Shown: in pieces, positions 17,944 to 27,125 of the stretch | How positions within the stretch are numbered: the first letter of the stretch is position 1 | How the letters are laid out: every line of letters starts with the position of its first letter | Source: Persicitalea sp963716085 | GTDB lineage: Bacteria > Bacteroidota > Bacteroidia > Cytophagales > Spirosomataceae | Direction: 5' to 3' | Assembly (NCBI GenBank): GCA_963716085.1 | Contig: OY970288.1 | Span: 2,790,001 to 2,854,000, forward strand | DNA: 64,000 nt | The notes under the pieces: model-generated | Databases searched by the model: none | What the model was told of the DNA's origin: nothing | What the model saw: the letters and a program-made list of their open reading frames with translations, nothing else | Made by a program: the position numbers and the translations under genes

Positions 17944-19388
17944 CCGCCCCAACCATGACTACCCGCGACGAAATCCGCTCGATCCTTGGGCACGACCTCC
18001 TCGTGCTTCGCCGAAACCGGCTCTTGCTGGCGGCGGCGGCCACTCTGCTGCTGCTGGCCGGGCTGGCGACCTGGAACGGCCTGGCACGATTGCAGCAAAG
18101 GCAGGCCCTCGCGGCTGAAATAGGCCAATTGGAGCAGGAAAGCGATCAATCCATAAAAACAGTACTGGCCGAAATAGACCAGAACGGAGGCGTTTTCAGC
18201 GGCAGTTCGTTCAACGACCCCCGCGCGCCTTCCAACGCGGTGGGCAAGGGGGTGGAGCGCTTCGCCGTTCTGCCCGTCCCGGCCTTTTCGGTGCTGGCCG
18301 TGGGCCAGTCCGACCTGCTGCCCTACTACTACCGTCTGACCGCCAGAGAACGGCAGTCCCTGGTCCACGACGCCGAAATCGAGAACGCTCAGGTACTTTA
18401 TCTGGGTTGGTTCGATTGGGCGTTTTTGCTGGTTTTCGTCGTGCCGCTGCTCGCCATCGCTCTCAGCTACAATCTGGTTTCTTCCGAACGCGAGGGCGGG
18501 ACGCTGGCCCTGCTCCGGTCGAGCGGACTTTCTTTTCCCCGGATCACGCTGTATCGACTGGGCTTCCGCTTTCTTTTGCTGAGCCTTGCCGTCACCGCTT
18601 TGTTGGCCCTGACGCTGCTGCTGGCCGACGCCCCGATTTTTTCGAGCAACTTCGCCCTGCTGGCGGTGCTGGTGTGGGCTTACACAGCCCTGTGGTTCGG
18701 GCTGGCTTTTTACGTCAACAGCCTGGGCCGCTCGTCGGGCTACAACGCCACGCTGCTGGTGGGTACGTGGCTGGTGCTGCTGGTGGTGCTGCCCGCCCTG
18801 CTGAATGTCGTCGTGGAGCGGGCCCATCCCATGCCTTCGCGCATCGAGCTGATTACGCTGAATCGCGAGCTCGGCGACCAGATTCGCGAAGAGGGCAGCA
18901 AGCTCCTGAGCGTGTACTACGAGGATCATCCTGAGTTGGTCCCCGCCGGAAAGCAGGTCAACCTGGAAGACTTCGCGACAAAATCTTATGCCGTCAACGA
19001 AAAACTGAACCAGGAACTGGCCCCGGTGCAAGCCCGCTACGCCACCACGCTGGCCGACCAGCAACGGCTGGTGACCAACTACCGCTTCGCTTCCCCGGCG
19101 GTGCTGATGCAGGAAAGCCTGAACGAACTGGCCGGGGTGGGCTACACGCACTACACCGATTTCGAGCGGCAGGTGACCGACTACCACGCGGCCCTGGTGG
19201 GTTTTGTCAAGGTTCGGGTATTCAGCCAGTCCGAGATGGACGTCGTGGCCTACGGAGAGTTGCCGACTTTCAAGTACCAACCTGAAACTCACGGAGGTCG
19301 GGATGGGGGGCAATGGCTGAACGTGGCCTTTTTGCTGACGCTTGCCGTAGTTTTGCTCCTGCTGGGAATGCGGAGGATGAACTTTTGA
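17940..19388 (+). CDS. DUF3526 ABC permease, second type B copy
   Basis: 482 residues. N-terminal helix (LLLAAAATLLLLAGLATW), a short heptad-like segment (LQQRQALAAEIGQLEQES), periplasmic domain, central helices with NLVSSEREGGTLALLRSSG, soluble stretch and a last helix (FLLTLAVVLLLLGM). Homologous to the gene at 14974. It closes the A-B-A'-B' run, and the DUF5916 gene begins 36 bp later, suggesting one transcript from 12760 to 21683. Confidence 0.82.
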   Translation: MTAPTMTTRDEIRSILGHDLLVLRRNRLLLAAAATLLLLAGLATWNGLARLQQRQALAAEIGQLEQESDQSIKTVLAEIDQNGGVFSGSSFNDPRAPSNAVGKGVERFAVLPVPAFSVLAVGQSDLLPYYYRLTARERQSLVHDAEIENAQVLYLGWFDWAFLLVFVVPLLAIALSYNLVSSEREGGTLALLRSSGLSFPRITLYRLGFRFLLLSLAVTALLALTLLLADAPIFSSNFALLAVLVWAYTALWFGLAFYVNSLGRSSGYNATLLVGTWLVLLVVLPALLNVVVERAHPMPSRIELITLNRELGDQIREEGSKLLSVYYEDHPELVPAGKQVNLEDFATKSYAVNEKLNQELAPVQARYATTLADQQRLVTNYRFASPAVLMQESLNELAGVGYTHYTDFERQVTDYHAALVGFVKVRVFSQSEMDVVAYGELPTFKYQPETHGGRDGGQWLNVAFLLTLAVVLLLLGMRRMNF

Positions 19389-19424
19389 AAATATGCAAAA
19401 ACATTTGGCGGCGGTTTTTTTCAA

Positions 19425-21683
19425 ATGAAATCAACCTGTTTTATGCGTTTTATTTTATTGCTCTTCTTGTTTGTTGCCTATCGGGCCAGCGCCCAGGACA
19501 CCGCCCAGAATTTCGACCCGCCGGCCCAGCCCGTGCAGGTGCGGGCGGTCGAGACCTTTGAACCCATTGCGGTGGACGGGCGGCTGGACGAAGCGGCGTG
19601 GAACCAGGCTCCCGTGATTGAAGATTTTTTTCGGATGGAACCCCGGCAGGGAGGAGACTACCGCTTTCCCACGAAAGTCAGGATACTTTTTGATCGGAAA
19701 AACCTGTACTTCGGGGTCTTCTGCCAGGATTCGCTGGGCCGCAAGGGCGTTCGGGTGCAGGACTTGCGTCGAGACTTTCAGTACGGCGACAACGATATTT
19801 TTTACCTACAACTCGACCCCCAGAACCTGAAACGATACTGCGTGTCGTTCCAAACCACGCCCTACGGCAACCAGCGCGACCTACAGGTATTCGACGACAG
19901 TTTCATAGACAACGACTGGGATGCGCTCTGGAGAGTGCGCACCATGCGCACCGACTCGGGGTACTTCGCCGAGTTTGCCATTCCCTTCAAGTCGCTGCGC
20001 TACGACCGCCCCGAATCCCCCGCCGACACGGTGTCCTGGGGACTGACCTTGGCGCGGCTGGCGCGGCGTGACTACGAACTCACCTCGTTCCCGGCGGTAC
20101 CTCAGGCTTTCACTGCCTACCGCATGAGCTACGCCGCCCAACTTACCGGACTGAAAACCCCGCCGCCTTCCCTCAACCTGCGGGTGCAGCCCTACGTGCT
20201 GGTGCAGTCCGACCGCGCCAAAGCAGGAAACAACGACTGGCAGAACGGAAAACCCACCGTCCGGACGGGCGGGGAGGTGAAGTGGGCGGTCAATACCCAC
20301 GCGGTGGCCGACTTTACGTTCAATACCGACTTCGCCCAAGCCGACGTGGATCGGGCCGTGAACAACCTCACGCGCTTCAACGTGTTCTTTCCCGAGCGGC
20401 GACAATTTTTTCTGGAAAACCGGGGCGTGTACGCCGGGGCCAGCACCGACGGAATCAATCCTTTCTTTAGCCGGACCATCGGCCTGGCCGACGCCCAGTT
20501 CAACGCCGACCCCGTGCCCATCGACGCGGGCGTTCGCTATACCGACCGCACCACCCAGCGGACTTTGGCGGGGCTGCTGCTACGGCAGCGGGCCACGGAC
20601 TTTCAGGGCGCGGGAAACTTCGGCGTGCTGCGCTACCTCAAGAACTACGGCGAGCAGAACAACATCGGCGCCATGCTGACGCACCGCTACGACGAAGCCA
20701 AGGCCGAGACGGGGTACCTCCAAAACCACAACACCACCCTGACATTCGACGGATTCGCCCGCACCAAAGACAACAGTTGGTCGATCCAGTACCTGGCTTC
20801 GGCCTCGCGCGACACGCCTGCCGCGCCATCGGACACGCTCGCCGCGCAATCGGCTACGGGCTATTCGTTCTATGTGTTTGCCGGACGCTCCCTGCCCAAA
20901 TGGTACTACGGATGGGTTACCAAATACGTGGACGGGAACTACAAACCGGGCATGGGCTTTGTGTTTGGCAATGACGTGATCCACCACAGCCCCGGTGCCT
21001 ACCGCATCTTCCGGCCCAAGGGCAAACTGGGAAAGATCATCCGTCGTTGGGATCCGGGTGTTTTTGCCAACTACTACCAGAATGCCCGCGATGGCCGCTT
21101 CCAAAGCGGGGACATCTACCTATTTCCCATCTACTTTATATTCCAATCAGGGGCGCGGCTGACCGGAAATATCTACCCCACCTGGGAGAACTTCTTTTTC
21201 CGCCCCCTGGGCATCGAGATTGAGCCCGACCAGTACTACTTCACCCGCTACGGGTACTCGTACAGCACTGACCAGTCCAAGATGCTGGCCGCTTCCGTCA
21301 ATCACACTTTCGGCAAGTACTACGATGGAAAACTCAACGACCTGAGCGCGAGCCTTCGCTTTGCCCCCATCCCGCACGTGGCCTTTACGGCGAATTACAA
21401 TTACAACGGAATCAGGCAATTGGGCATCGAGCGCACGAACCAGGACATCCACCTGTACAGCGCCGGGCTGCGGCTGGCGGTGAATCCGCGCATCCAGCTC
21501 ACTTCCTTTTACCAGTACAATTCCTTCGACAACCGCACGCGTGTCAACCTGCGGGGAAGCTGGGAGTTCGTGCCGCTGAGTTTTCTGTATTTGGTGTACA
21601 ACTCCAATCAGAATTCGCTAAGTAGAATCACCCAGCGGGCCGACCAGGCCATTGCTAAGCTGACGTATTTGAAGCAGTTCTGA
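19425..21683 (+). CDS. DUF5916 outer-membrane protein with CBM9-like N-domain
   Basis: 752 residues. Signal peptide (FILLLFLFVAYRASAQ), then a carbohydrate-binding family 9-like domain (about 40-230; IAVDGRLDEAAWNQAP, KVRILFDRKNLYFGVFC), then a DUF5916 region with NTDFAQADVDRAVNNLTRFNVFFPERRQFFLENRG and a C-terminal beta-rich barrel ending TYLKQF. Known as a Bacteroidota outer-membrane family of unclear role; the CBM9-like domain does not prove sugar binding. Location directly after the permeases suggests that the ABC system and this protein act on the same substrate across the envelope. Confidence 0.85.
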   Translation: MKSTCFMRFILLLFLFVAYRASAQDTAQNFDPPAQPVQVRAVETFEPIAVDGRLDEAAWNQAPVIEDFFRMEPRQGGDYRFPTKVRILFDRKNLYFGVFCQDSLGRKGVRVQDLRRDFQYGDNDIFYLQLDPQNLKRYCVSFQTTPYGNQRDLQVFDDSFIDNDWDALWRVRTMRTDSGYFAEFAIPFKSLRYDRPESPADTVSWGLTLARLARRDYELTSFPAVPQAFTAYRMSYAAQLTGLKTPPPSLNLRVQPYVLVQSDRAKAGNNDWQNGKPTVRTGGEVKWAVNTHAVADFTFNTDFAQADVDRAVNNLTRFNVFFPERRQFFLENRGVYAGASTDGINPFFSRTIGLADAQFNADPVPIDAGVRYTDRTTQRTLAGLLLRQRATDFQGAGNFGVLRYLKNYGEQNNIGAMLTHRYDEAKAETGYLQNHNTTLTFDGFARTKDNSWSIQYLASASRDTPAAPSDTLAAQSATGYSFYVFAGRSLPKWYYGWVTKYVDGNYKPGMGFVFGNDVIHHSPGAYRIFRPKGKLGKIIRRWDPGVFANYYQNARDGRFQSGDIYLFPIYFIFQSGARLTGNIYPTWENFFFRPLGIEIEPDQYYFTRYGYSYSTDQSKMLAASVNHTFGKYYDGKLNDLSASLRFAPIPHVAFTANYNYNGIRQLGIERTNQDIHLYSAGLRLAVNPRIQLTSFYQYNSFDNRTRVNLRGSWEFVPLSFLYLVYNSNQNSLSRITQRADQAIAKLTYLKQF

Positions 21684-21727
21684 AGACAGCTCAGGGCGGT
21701 CTATGACGTCAAATTGATTTTTGTCCT

Positions 21728-22879
21728 TTATTCAGGAATAGATTCTAGCCGGACGTAGCCATCACGGAACTCGGCAAATTCCTTGGGAGTCAATAGGTTT
21801 ATCTGAAAATAATGCTTGCCGTAATTGATGGCGTTCCTTTCCAACTTGCTGATGGAAAAGTAATCGAAGTCCGAGGGCTTGTACTTCTTCAATTCGGCGT
21901 TGCCGATTCTTTTCTCGTTTAGCCAAACGCCATATTTTTTTGAGTCAAGCCAGGAAGTCAGTTGTTCCTGCGTGGGGGATTTCTTGGTAGGTACCGGAAC
22001 TCTGAACGGTATGTAATGCGGTTTAAGTGCTGCGGCTTTCTGAGCGTCGCTCATGTGACGATAGATCACATCCAGCTTTTTTCGCTGAACATCGGTTCCC
22101 CAATTGTACATTGGATATTTTGTACCATCTTTACCCGTTCTGAACGTAGCCAGGCTTTTAGCAATAGCTTGGTACTCATCGAAATGCTTCTGCGACACGC
22201 CCTCCCCTGGGCTGGCGGCGGTCTTCTTGGTTTGGGTGGCGGGAGACGTTGGTTGCTGCGCTTGCACGCGGTCGATGAAGAGGAAGCCCAGTACCACCAT
22301 CAGCGGAATCAGGGCAAGTTTTTTTGCCATCGCCATATGTTTGGATGTGTTGGTCGTCATCATGATGAATCGTTTTTTGGTGATAGAATAATTGAAACTG
22401 CTGGTGAGGTAATGTTGCCGCTCTTGACCGACGCAGTGAAGCAGCAAATTTTGGTAGGAAACCAGATCATTTTCAGGAAGCAAAATCAATTTACAGGATT
22501 GATAGTCGATTTTTATCCCCTTAAATTTTCTACGCCAAATTGCATGGAGATTGCTACTGAACCGCAGGAAAAGCACTAGCGTAATCAGGCAGTAGGCCGT
22601 GGTGAATGGATTCGGGAAGGTTTCCGTGTCAGATTCGTATTCAGTGACCAGTTCCTGGGTGCTGGGTAGTTTTTCCATCGAAACCACAGCTTCGGTGGCA
22701 TCTGGCAAAATGTCGGTGGCAAATTCGATGGTCATCGAAGGGACCACCAGGGCAAAAGCCAAACTCGCCAGCAGGAAGAACCGATTGAACCGATGCAGTT
22801 TTTCGCCCTGCAGCAGCAGCGCATAAGTCAGCAGCAGGATGCCTGAGCAAAAGACAAATTTCAGAAGGTAGCTAATCAT
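21728..22879 (-). CDS. M56 (BlaR1-type) family membrane protein lacking the metallopeptidase core
   Basis: 383 residues. The N-terminus has the two BlaR1-type helices (FVFCSGILLLTYALLLQ; FFLLASLAFALVVPSM), a third helix (TTAYCLITLVLFLRF), and then CKLILLPENDLV. In intact relatives this is followed by about 80 residues holding HExxH and the helix-turn region. Here it jumps at about residue 139 straight to SYQNLLLHCVGQ and NYSITKKRFIMMT, the segment that normally follows the catalytic region. The fourth helix and a periplasmic domain complete it. So it should be unable to cleave a repressor. It overlaps blaI by 8 bp, the usual gene pair. Confidence 0.75.
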   Translation of the reverse strand: MISYLLKFVFCSGILLLTYALLLQGEKLHRFNRFFLLASLAFALVVPSMTIEFATDILPDATEAVVSMEKLPSTQELVTEYESDTETFPNPFTTAYCLITLVLFLRFSSNLHAIWRRKFKGIKIDYQSCKLILLPENDLVSYQNLLLHCVGQERQHYLTSSFNYSITKKRFIMMTTNTSKHMAMAKKLALIPLMVVLGFLFIDRVQAQQPTSPATQTKKTAASPGEGVSQKHFDEYQAIAKSLATFRTGKDGTKYPMYNWGTDVQRKKLDVIYRHMSDAQKAAALKPHYIPFRVPVPTKKSPTQEQLTSWLDSKKYGVWLNEKRIGNAELKKYKPSDFDYFSISKLERNAINYGKHYFQINLLTPKEFAEFRDGYVRLESIPE

Positions 22880-23246
22880 TTTTCTGTCGTTCTATTTCTT
22901 TCTCGATGATGCTTTTCAAATCTTCCAACTCTTTGGTCGTCAGGTTGGCATCGCGAGCAAAGAAGGTGCCGAACTGCGTGACTGAGTCATTGAAGAAGGT
23001 CTTTATCAGGCCATTCACATGGGTGGAAAAATACTCGCCCTTCGGCACCAGCGGATAGTATTCCCGTGAATTCCCATAAAGCGTATAGCCGACGAATCCT
23101 TTATCCTGCATTCTTTTAAGCATGGTGGAGACGGTGGTGACGGCTGGCTTGGGGTCGGGCAAATCTTCGATCAAATCTTTGAGGAATACTTTTTTGAGCT
23201 TCCACAGGTGCTTCATCAATCGTTCTTCGGCTTTTGACAACTTCAT
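22872..23246 (-). CDS. BlaI/MecI/CopY family transcriptional repressor
   Basis: 124 residues from the ATG at 23246 (the frame extends 23 codons further, through the promoter). Winged-helix domain: MKLSKAEERLMKHLWKL, then PKPAVTTVSTMLKRMQDKGFV as recognition helix, YYPLVPKGEYF wing and a C-terminal dimerisation helix. The repressor class is released by proteolysis by an M56 sensor; the partner here lacks the protease site. A BlaI-type dyad sits in its own promoter, so it probably represses this operon. Confidence 0.9.
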   Translation of the reverse strand: MKLSKAEERLMKHLWKLKKVFLKDLIEDLPDPKPAVTTVSTMLKRMQDKGFVGYTLYGNSREYYPLVPKGEYFSTHVNGLIKTFFNDSVTQFGTFFARDANLTTKELEDLKSIIEKEIERQKND

Positions 23247-23268
23247 ATCTATGTTTTTAGAATTAATA

Positions 23269-23280
23269 CTACAAATGTAG
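23269..23280 (-). promoter_or_regulatory. BlaI-type operator overlapping the -7 element
   Basis: The perfect dyad ctacaaatgtag carries the TACA-n2-TGTA core bound by BlaI/MecI repressors. On the minus strand the same bases contain TACATTTG, a Bacteroidota -7 element, with a TTG 20 bp upstream as a possible -33. It lies 23 bp upstream of the blaI start codon. Binding would block the promoter directly: autoregulation of blaI and the M56 gene. Confidence 0.75.
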
Positions 23281-23406
23281 AATAAACTTTTGAAACCATC
23301 AAAACTCAGTATCAAATTTTCAAATCAAACCCATAAAACAACTTTATATGGCCTCAGAAGAACATAAACAATACCTAATGCGTTAAGAGGGTTGTGTCCA
23401 AATGTC

Positions 23407-23414
23407 TATCTTCG
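23407..23414 (+). promoter_or_regulatory. Probable -7 promoter element of the export operon
   Basis: TATCTTCG, one base from TAnnTTTG, 24 bp before the ATG at 23438. It decides the start: the ATG at 23402 lies upstream of the likely transcription start, so 23438 is preferred. No clear -33 TTG is at the right distance. Confidence 0.5.
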
Positions 23415-23437
23415 CCGTCAGAACCACTCCCCCTTTT

Positions 23438-25642
23438 ATGAATTCCCGATCGATCCAGGCCATCTGCCAGCAGCTTGCCTCGGTATTTGAATTGAAAAAT
23501 ATTCCGCAGCGTGAAGTGTATGATTCGCTGCACCTTACTGAATACAGTCAAAAAGACTTGCCCCTTTTCCTGGGCGAACTGATTTCCAAGGCCCGCGAAT
23601 ACAACCTGACCCTGGTCAGTAGTCACATCGCGCCACCGCAACTCGACACGCTGGTGCGGGAAGCGGACTATCCCATCATCTTTTTTGAAAAGGAAGGGGA
23701 TCAGGCCATTCCCTACATGGGAGGCAAAACGATCGAAGGTCAGGTGATCAGTTTGCGCTTCACCCCCGATGGAATGACCGAAGCGGCGCTCATTGCGCCG
23801 AAAAACCCCTATCTGTGGGATAGCACGTCCGACCGATCGAAAAACGGCCAGGCGCTTTATCTTACGGCCTTTCCCATGGAGTCGCTGGTCAGTGAGGATG
23901 AGCCCACGACGGCCACGCCGCTGACGCCGGTGCAACGGTTCTTTCGGCTGCTGGGCAATGAGCGTAAGGACATAGGCTACATCTACCTGTACGCCATAGT
24001 GATCGGTCTCATCACGCTATCGTTGCCCCTCGGCGTGCAGGCGATCATCAATTTGATATCGGGCGGCATGGTGTTCAGCTCGGTGTATTTGCTGTTGTTC
24101 ATCGTAATCGGGGGCGTGCTCATCTCCGGCGTGATGCAAATCATCCAGTTCACCCTGGTGGAGACCTTGCAGCAGCGGATTTTTGCCAAAGCTGCCTTCG
24201 AGTTCACCTACCGGGTTCCTCGCATCAAGTCCGAATCGTTGCTGGGCTACTATCCGCCCGAGCTGATGAACCGGTTTTTTGATATTCTGACGGTGCAAAA
24301 GGCACTACCGAAAATCCTGATCGACATCACCGGGGCGATTTTGCAGATTCTGCTGGGCATTATGCTGCTGTCGTTTTACCACCCGTTTTTTATCGCCTTC
24401 GGTTTCCTGACCATCCTGATCATTTCCCTCATCATTTATTTCAACGGTCCCAAGGGTTTGCAGACCAGCCTGGTGGAGTCGAAGTATAAATACAAGGTGG
24501 CGCAGTGGCTGGAAGACATCGCCCGCTCGCTCTATACTTTCAAACTATCGGGAACGGGCAACCTGCCCATGGAAAAGATGGACGGGCTGGTGAATAGCTA
24601 CCTCCTGTACCGTAAGAAGCACTTCAAAATTCTCAAGATTTTCTTTTGGAATGCCGTTTGGTTCAAGACCCTGGTGATCGGCGGCCTGCTGGTCTTGGGT
24701 ACTTTCCTGGTGGTGGATCGGCAGATTTCGTTGGGTGCCTTCGTGGCCACCGAGATCATCATAGTGCTGCTTACCAGTTCGGTGGAGAAACTGATTCAAA
24801 GCATCGACACCATTTTCGACGCGCTGACCGCGGTCGAGAAGCTGGGCTTTGTCACCGACATGCCGCTGGAACGGGAGGAGGGCTTTCGTTTTACGCCCCA
24901 TAACAACGGCAATGCTTTGACCCTGGATGTGAAGGACCTTTCATTTAAGTTCGAAGGCAGAACCTCGCCCGCCCTGAACGGTATCTCCTTTTCACTTAAA
25001 CCTCAGGAGTCAGTCTGTGTGACGGGTTCCAACGGTTCGGGCAAGAATACGCTGCTGAAGGTACTCTCCGGCTTGCTGAACGACTACCAGGGGGGGATCA
25101 CTTTCAATGGCATTTCGCTGCGCGATTTGAACGTAGCGAGTTTGCGTTCTTACGTCGAACAGAATATCGCCGTAGATGACATTTTCGAAGGTTCAATTTT
25201 GGAAAATATCACCATGGGTCGGGGTCAGGTCAGTTTGGCCGATCTGGAATGGGCGCTCAAACTGCTTAACCTCACCGAGGGCATCAGCAAACTACCCGAC
25301 GGCCTCGGCAGCATGATGCTCCCGGGCGGACGGCGCTACTCCGAGAGTTTCATCGCCAAGGTGACTCTGGCGCGGTGCATTGTCACCCGTCCCAAAATAT
25401 TGATGATCAATGACGTGTTGCATAGTTCCACGGACTCCGAAAGACGCCACCTTATCCGGGAATTGACGGGTGAAAATACACCATGGTCGCTACTCATTTT
25501 GTCCAACGATCCCATGGTGATGAAGGCCTGCGACCGCGTGCTGGTTCTCGACGACGGCAAGGCCGTTGCCGATGCCGCTTACGATGTCGTGAAAACCCAT
25601 CCGGCATTTATGGCTGAATTTGAAGGAGTGGAAAACGGTTGA
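23438..25642 (+). CDS. Type I-like ABC export protein with degenerate nucleotide-binding domain
   Basis: 734 residues. N-terminal domain (1-170) of unknown fold where related exporters carry a C39-like domain, but no catalytic Cys/His pattern is visible. Six membrane helices span about 185-460, then an ABC domain. Every ATPase motif is changed: Walker A GSNGSGKNT (Asn replaces Ser/Thr, about 529-537), signature LPGGR, Walker B ILMIND (Asn-Asp instead of Asp-Glu, about 653), and ILSNDP where the switch His belongs (about 687). A Bacteroidota export family with partly altered motifs exists; this copy is more extreme. Followed by HlyD-type and TolC genes, so it probably forms a tripartite envelope complex. 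Confidence 0.8.
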   Translation: MNSRSIQAICQQLASVFELKNIPQREVYDSLHLTEYSQKDLPLFLGELISKAREYNLTLVSSHIAPPQLDTLVREADYPIIFFEKEGDQAIPYMGGKTIEGQVISLRFTPDGMTEAALIAPKNPYLWDSTSDRSKNGQALYLTAFPMESLVSEDEPTTATPLTPVQRFFRLLGNERKDIGYIYLYAIVIGLITLSLPLGVQAIINLISGGMVFSSVYLLLFIVIGGVLISGVMQIIQFTLVETLQQRIFAKAAFEFTYRVPRIKSESLLGYYPPELMNRFFDILTVQKALPKILIDITGAILQILLGIMLLSFYHPFFIAFGFLTILIISLIIYFNGPKGLQTSLVESKYKYKVAQWLEDIARSLYTFKLSGTGNLPMEKMDGLVNSYLLYRKKHFKILKIFFWNAVWFKTLVIGGLLVLGTFLVVDRQISLGAFVATEIIIVLLTSSVEKLIQSIDTIFDALTAVEKLGFVTDMPLEREEGFRFTPHNNGNALTLDVKDLSFKFEGRTSPALNGISFSLKPQESVCVTGSNGSGKNTLLKVLSGLLNDYQGGITFNGISLRDLNVASLRSYVEQNIAVDDIFEGSILENITMGRGQVSLADLEWALKLLNLTEGISKLPDGLGSMMLPGGRRYSESFIAKVTLARCIVTRPKILMINDVLHSSTDSERRHLIRELTGENTPWSLLILSNDPMVMKACDRVLVLDDGKAVADAAYDVVKTHPAFMAEFEGVENG

Positions 25643-25785
25643 CAAAAACGGCTCTTCACAAGAAATGTTTTCCCGTCGACACATCAATAATTAAACCCAA
25701 AACACTTCAACCTTCAAACACATTAACCCTTAAACATTTCAACCAAAAAGTGCTGAATATTTCTCGAAAACGAGTGAACGACACA

Positions 25786-27117
25786 ATGCTCGACAAGTAC
25801 AGCTTGCACGCGCTGAGCACGCTGTCTACGTCGAAGACCGGACGGCGGTTTGCCCGCTGGATGCAGGGCATCATGTTGTTACTGTTTATAATCATGTTTC
25901 TGCCCTGGCAGCAAAACATTTCCGGCACGGGGATAGTGACCGCCTTGTCGCCGGGGGACCGCCCGCAGACGGTGCAGAACATCGTCGGTGGGCGAATCGA
26001 AGAATGGTACGTGCAGGAGGGCGATTTCGTGCAGGAGGGCGACACCCTGGCTGTTCTGTCGGAGGCTAAGGACGAGTACATCGACCCGGAAATTATCACG
26101 CGCCTGCAGGAGCAGATTCAGGCTAAGCGCGACGGTATCACGGGTTACCAGGCCAAAATCGACGCCCTGTCCAATCAACTTTCCGCCCTGCGCGAGGCGC
26201 TGGCTTTCAGTTTGGAAAAAGGGCGCAACAAAGTTCGGCAAGGCCAACTGAAGGTCATTAGCGACAGCACCGATCTCGTTGCTCTTCGTACCAATTATGA
26301 AATCACAAAAAATCGCGTAGCTCGGTACGAAGAGGGCTTTAAATCCGGCCTGTTCTCCCTCACCGACCTGGAATCCAGGCGCTTGAAGGTACAGGAAGAG
26401 TCAGCCAAGGTAGTGTCGCAGGAAAACAAGCTGAATATTGCCCGGCAAGAGTTGATCAACGCCCGCATCGAACTGAATTCCCTACAGGCCGAATACCAGG
26501 AGAAAATCGCCAAAGCCAATTCCGATCGGAGCTCGGCGCTGTCGAGCCTGGCCGAAGGCGAATCAGAGCTCTCCAAATTGCGGAATAAGTTTGCCAGCGT
26601 CGAGATACGCCAGGGGAACTATATCGTGCGGGCGCCGCAATCGGGATACGTGGTTCGGGCGATGAAGGCCGGAATCGGCGAGAACATCAAGGACGGCGAA
26701 ACGATTGCGACCCTGCAGCCCCAGAATCCGAGCATCGCCGTGGAGCTTTATGTCAACCCGATGGACGTGCCGCTGATCTCGCGGGGCCGCGAGGTTCGAC
26801 TGGAGTTCGACGGCTGGCCCGCGCTGCAGTTTGCAGGATGGCCGGGCGTGTCGGTGGGAACTTTCGGGGGCGAGGTGGCTGTAATTGACCGCGTAGGCAG
26901 CGCCAACGGGAAATTCCGGCTGCTGGTGCAACCCCACTCCAACGACGAGTGGCCCGCCGCCATTCGGCAGGGTTCGGGGGTGTACGGCTGGGTAATGCTG
27001 TCGGACGTGCCGGTGTGGTACGAAATTTGGCGGCAGCTCAACGGCTTCCCGCCCGACCTGGAAAAAGGCGAGATCGATAAGATCACCAGCAAATCGTCGG
27101 ACGATAAAAAGAAGTAG
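25786..27117 (+). CDS. HlyD-type periplasmic adaptor protein
   Basis: 443 residues from the ATG at 25786; the open frame starts 49 codons earlier but that stretch is low-complexity and lies in the intergenic gap. One N-terminal helix (WMQGIMLLLFIIMFLPW), lipoyl half-motif (GGRIEEWYVQEGDFVQEGD), a long coiled-coil hairpin (about 100-290), second lipoyl half (RAPQSGYVVRAMKAGIGENI) and a beta-barrel domain. It would bridge the inner-membrane ABC protein to TolC. Operon order ABC, HlyD, TolC supports this; the C-terminus ends in a Lys/Asp-rich tail. Confidence 0.88.
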   Translation: MLDKYSLHALSTLSTSKTGRRFARWMQGIMLLLFIIMFLPWQQNISGTGIVTALSPGDRPQTVQNIVGGRIEEWYVQEGDFVQEGDTLAVLSEAKDEYIDPEIITRLQEQIQAKRDGITGYQAKIDALSNQLSALREALAFSLEKGRNKVRQGQLKVISDSTDLVALRTNYEITKNRVARYEEGFKSGLFSLTDLESRRLKVQEESAKVVSQENKLNIARQELINARIELNSLQAEYQEKIAKANSDRSSALSSLAEGESELSKLRNKFASVEIRQGNYIVRAPQSGYVVRAMKAGIGENIKDGETIATLQPQNPSIAVELYVNPMDVPLISRGREVRLEFDGWPALQFAGWPGVSVGTFGGEVAVIDRVGSANGKFRLLVQPHSNDEWPAAIRQGSGVYGWVMLSDVPVWYEIWRQLNGFPPDLEKGEIDKITSKSSDDKKK

Positions 27118-27125
27118 ATCAACGC

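Noticed and set aside
17856..19424. 522-codon open frame on the minus strand
   Set aside because: It lies entirely opposite the DUF3526 permease at 17940 in GC-rich DNA, is full of Gln, Arg and His and has no domain. It is an antisense shadow.
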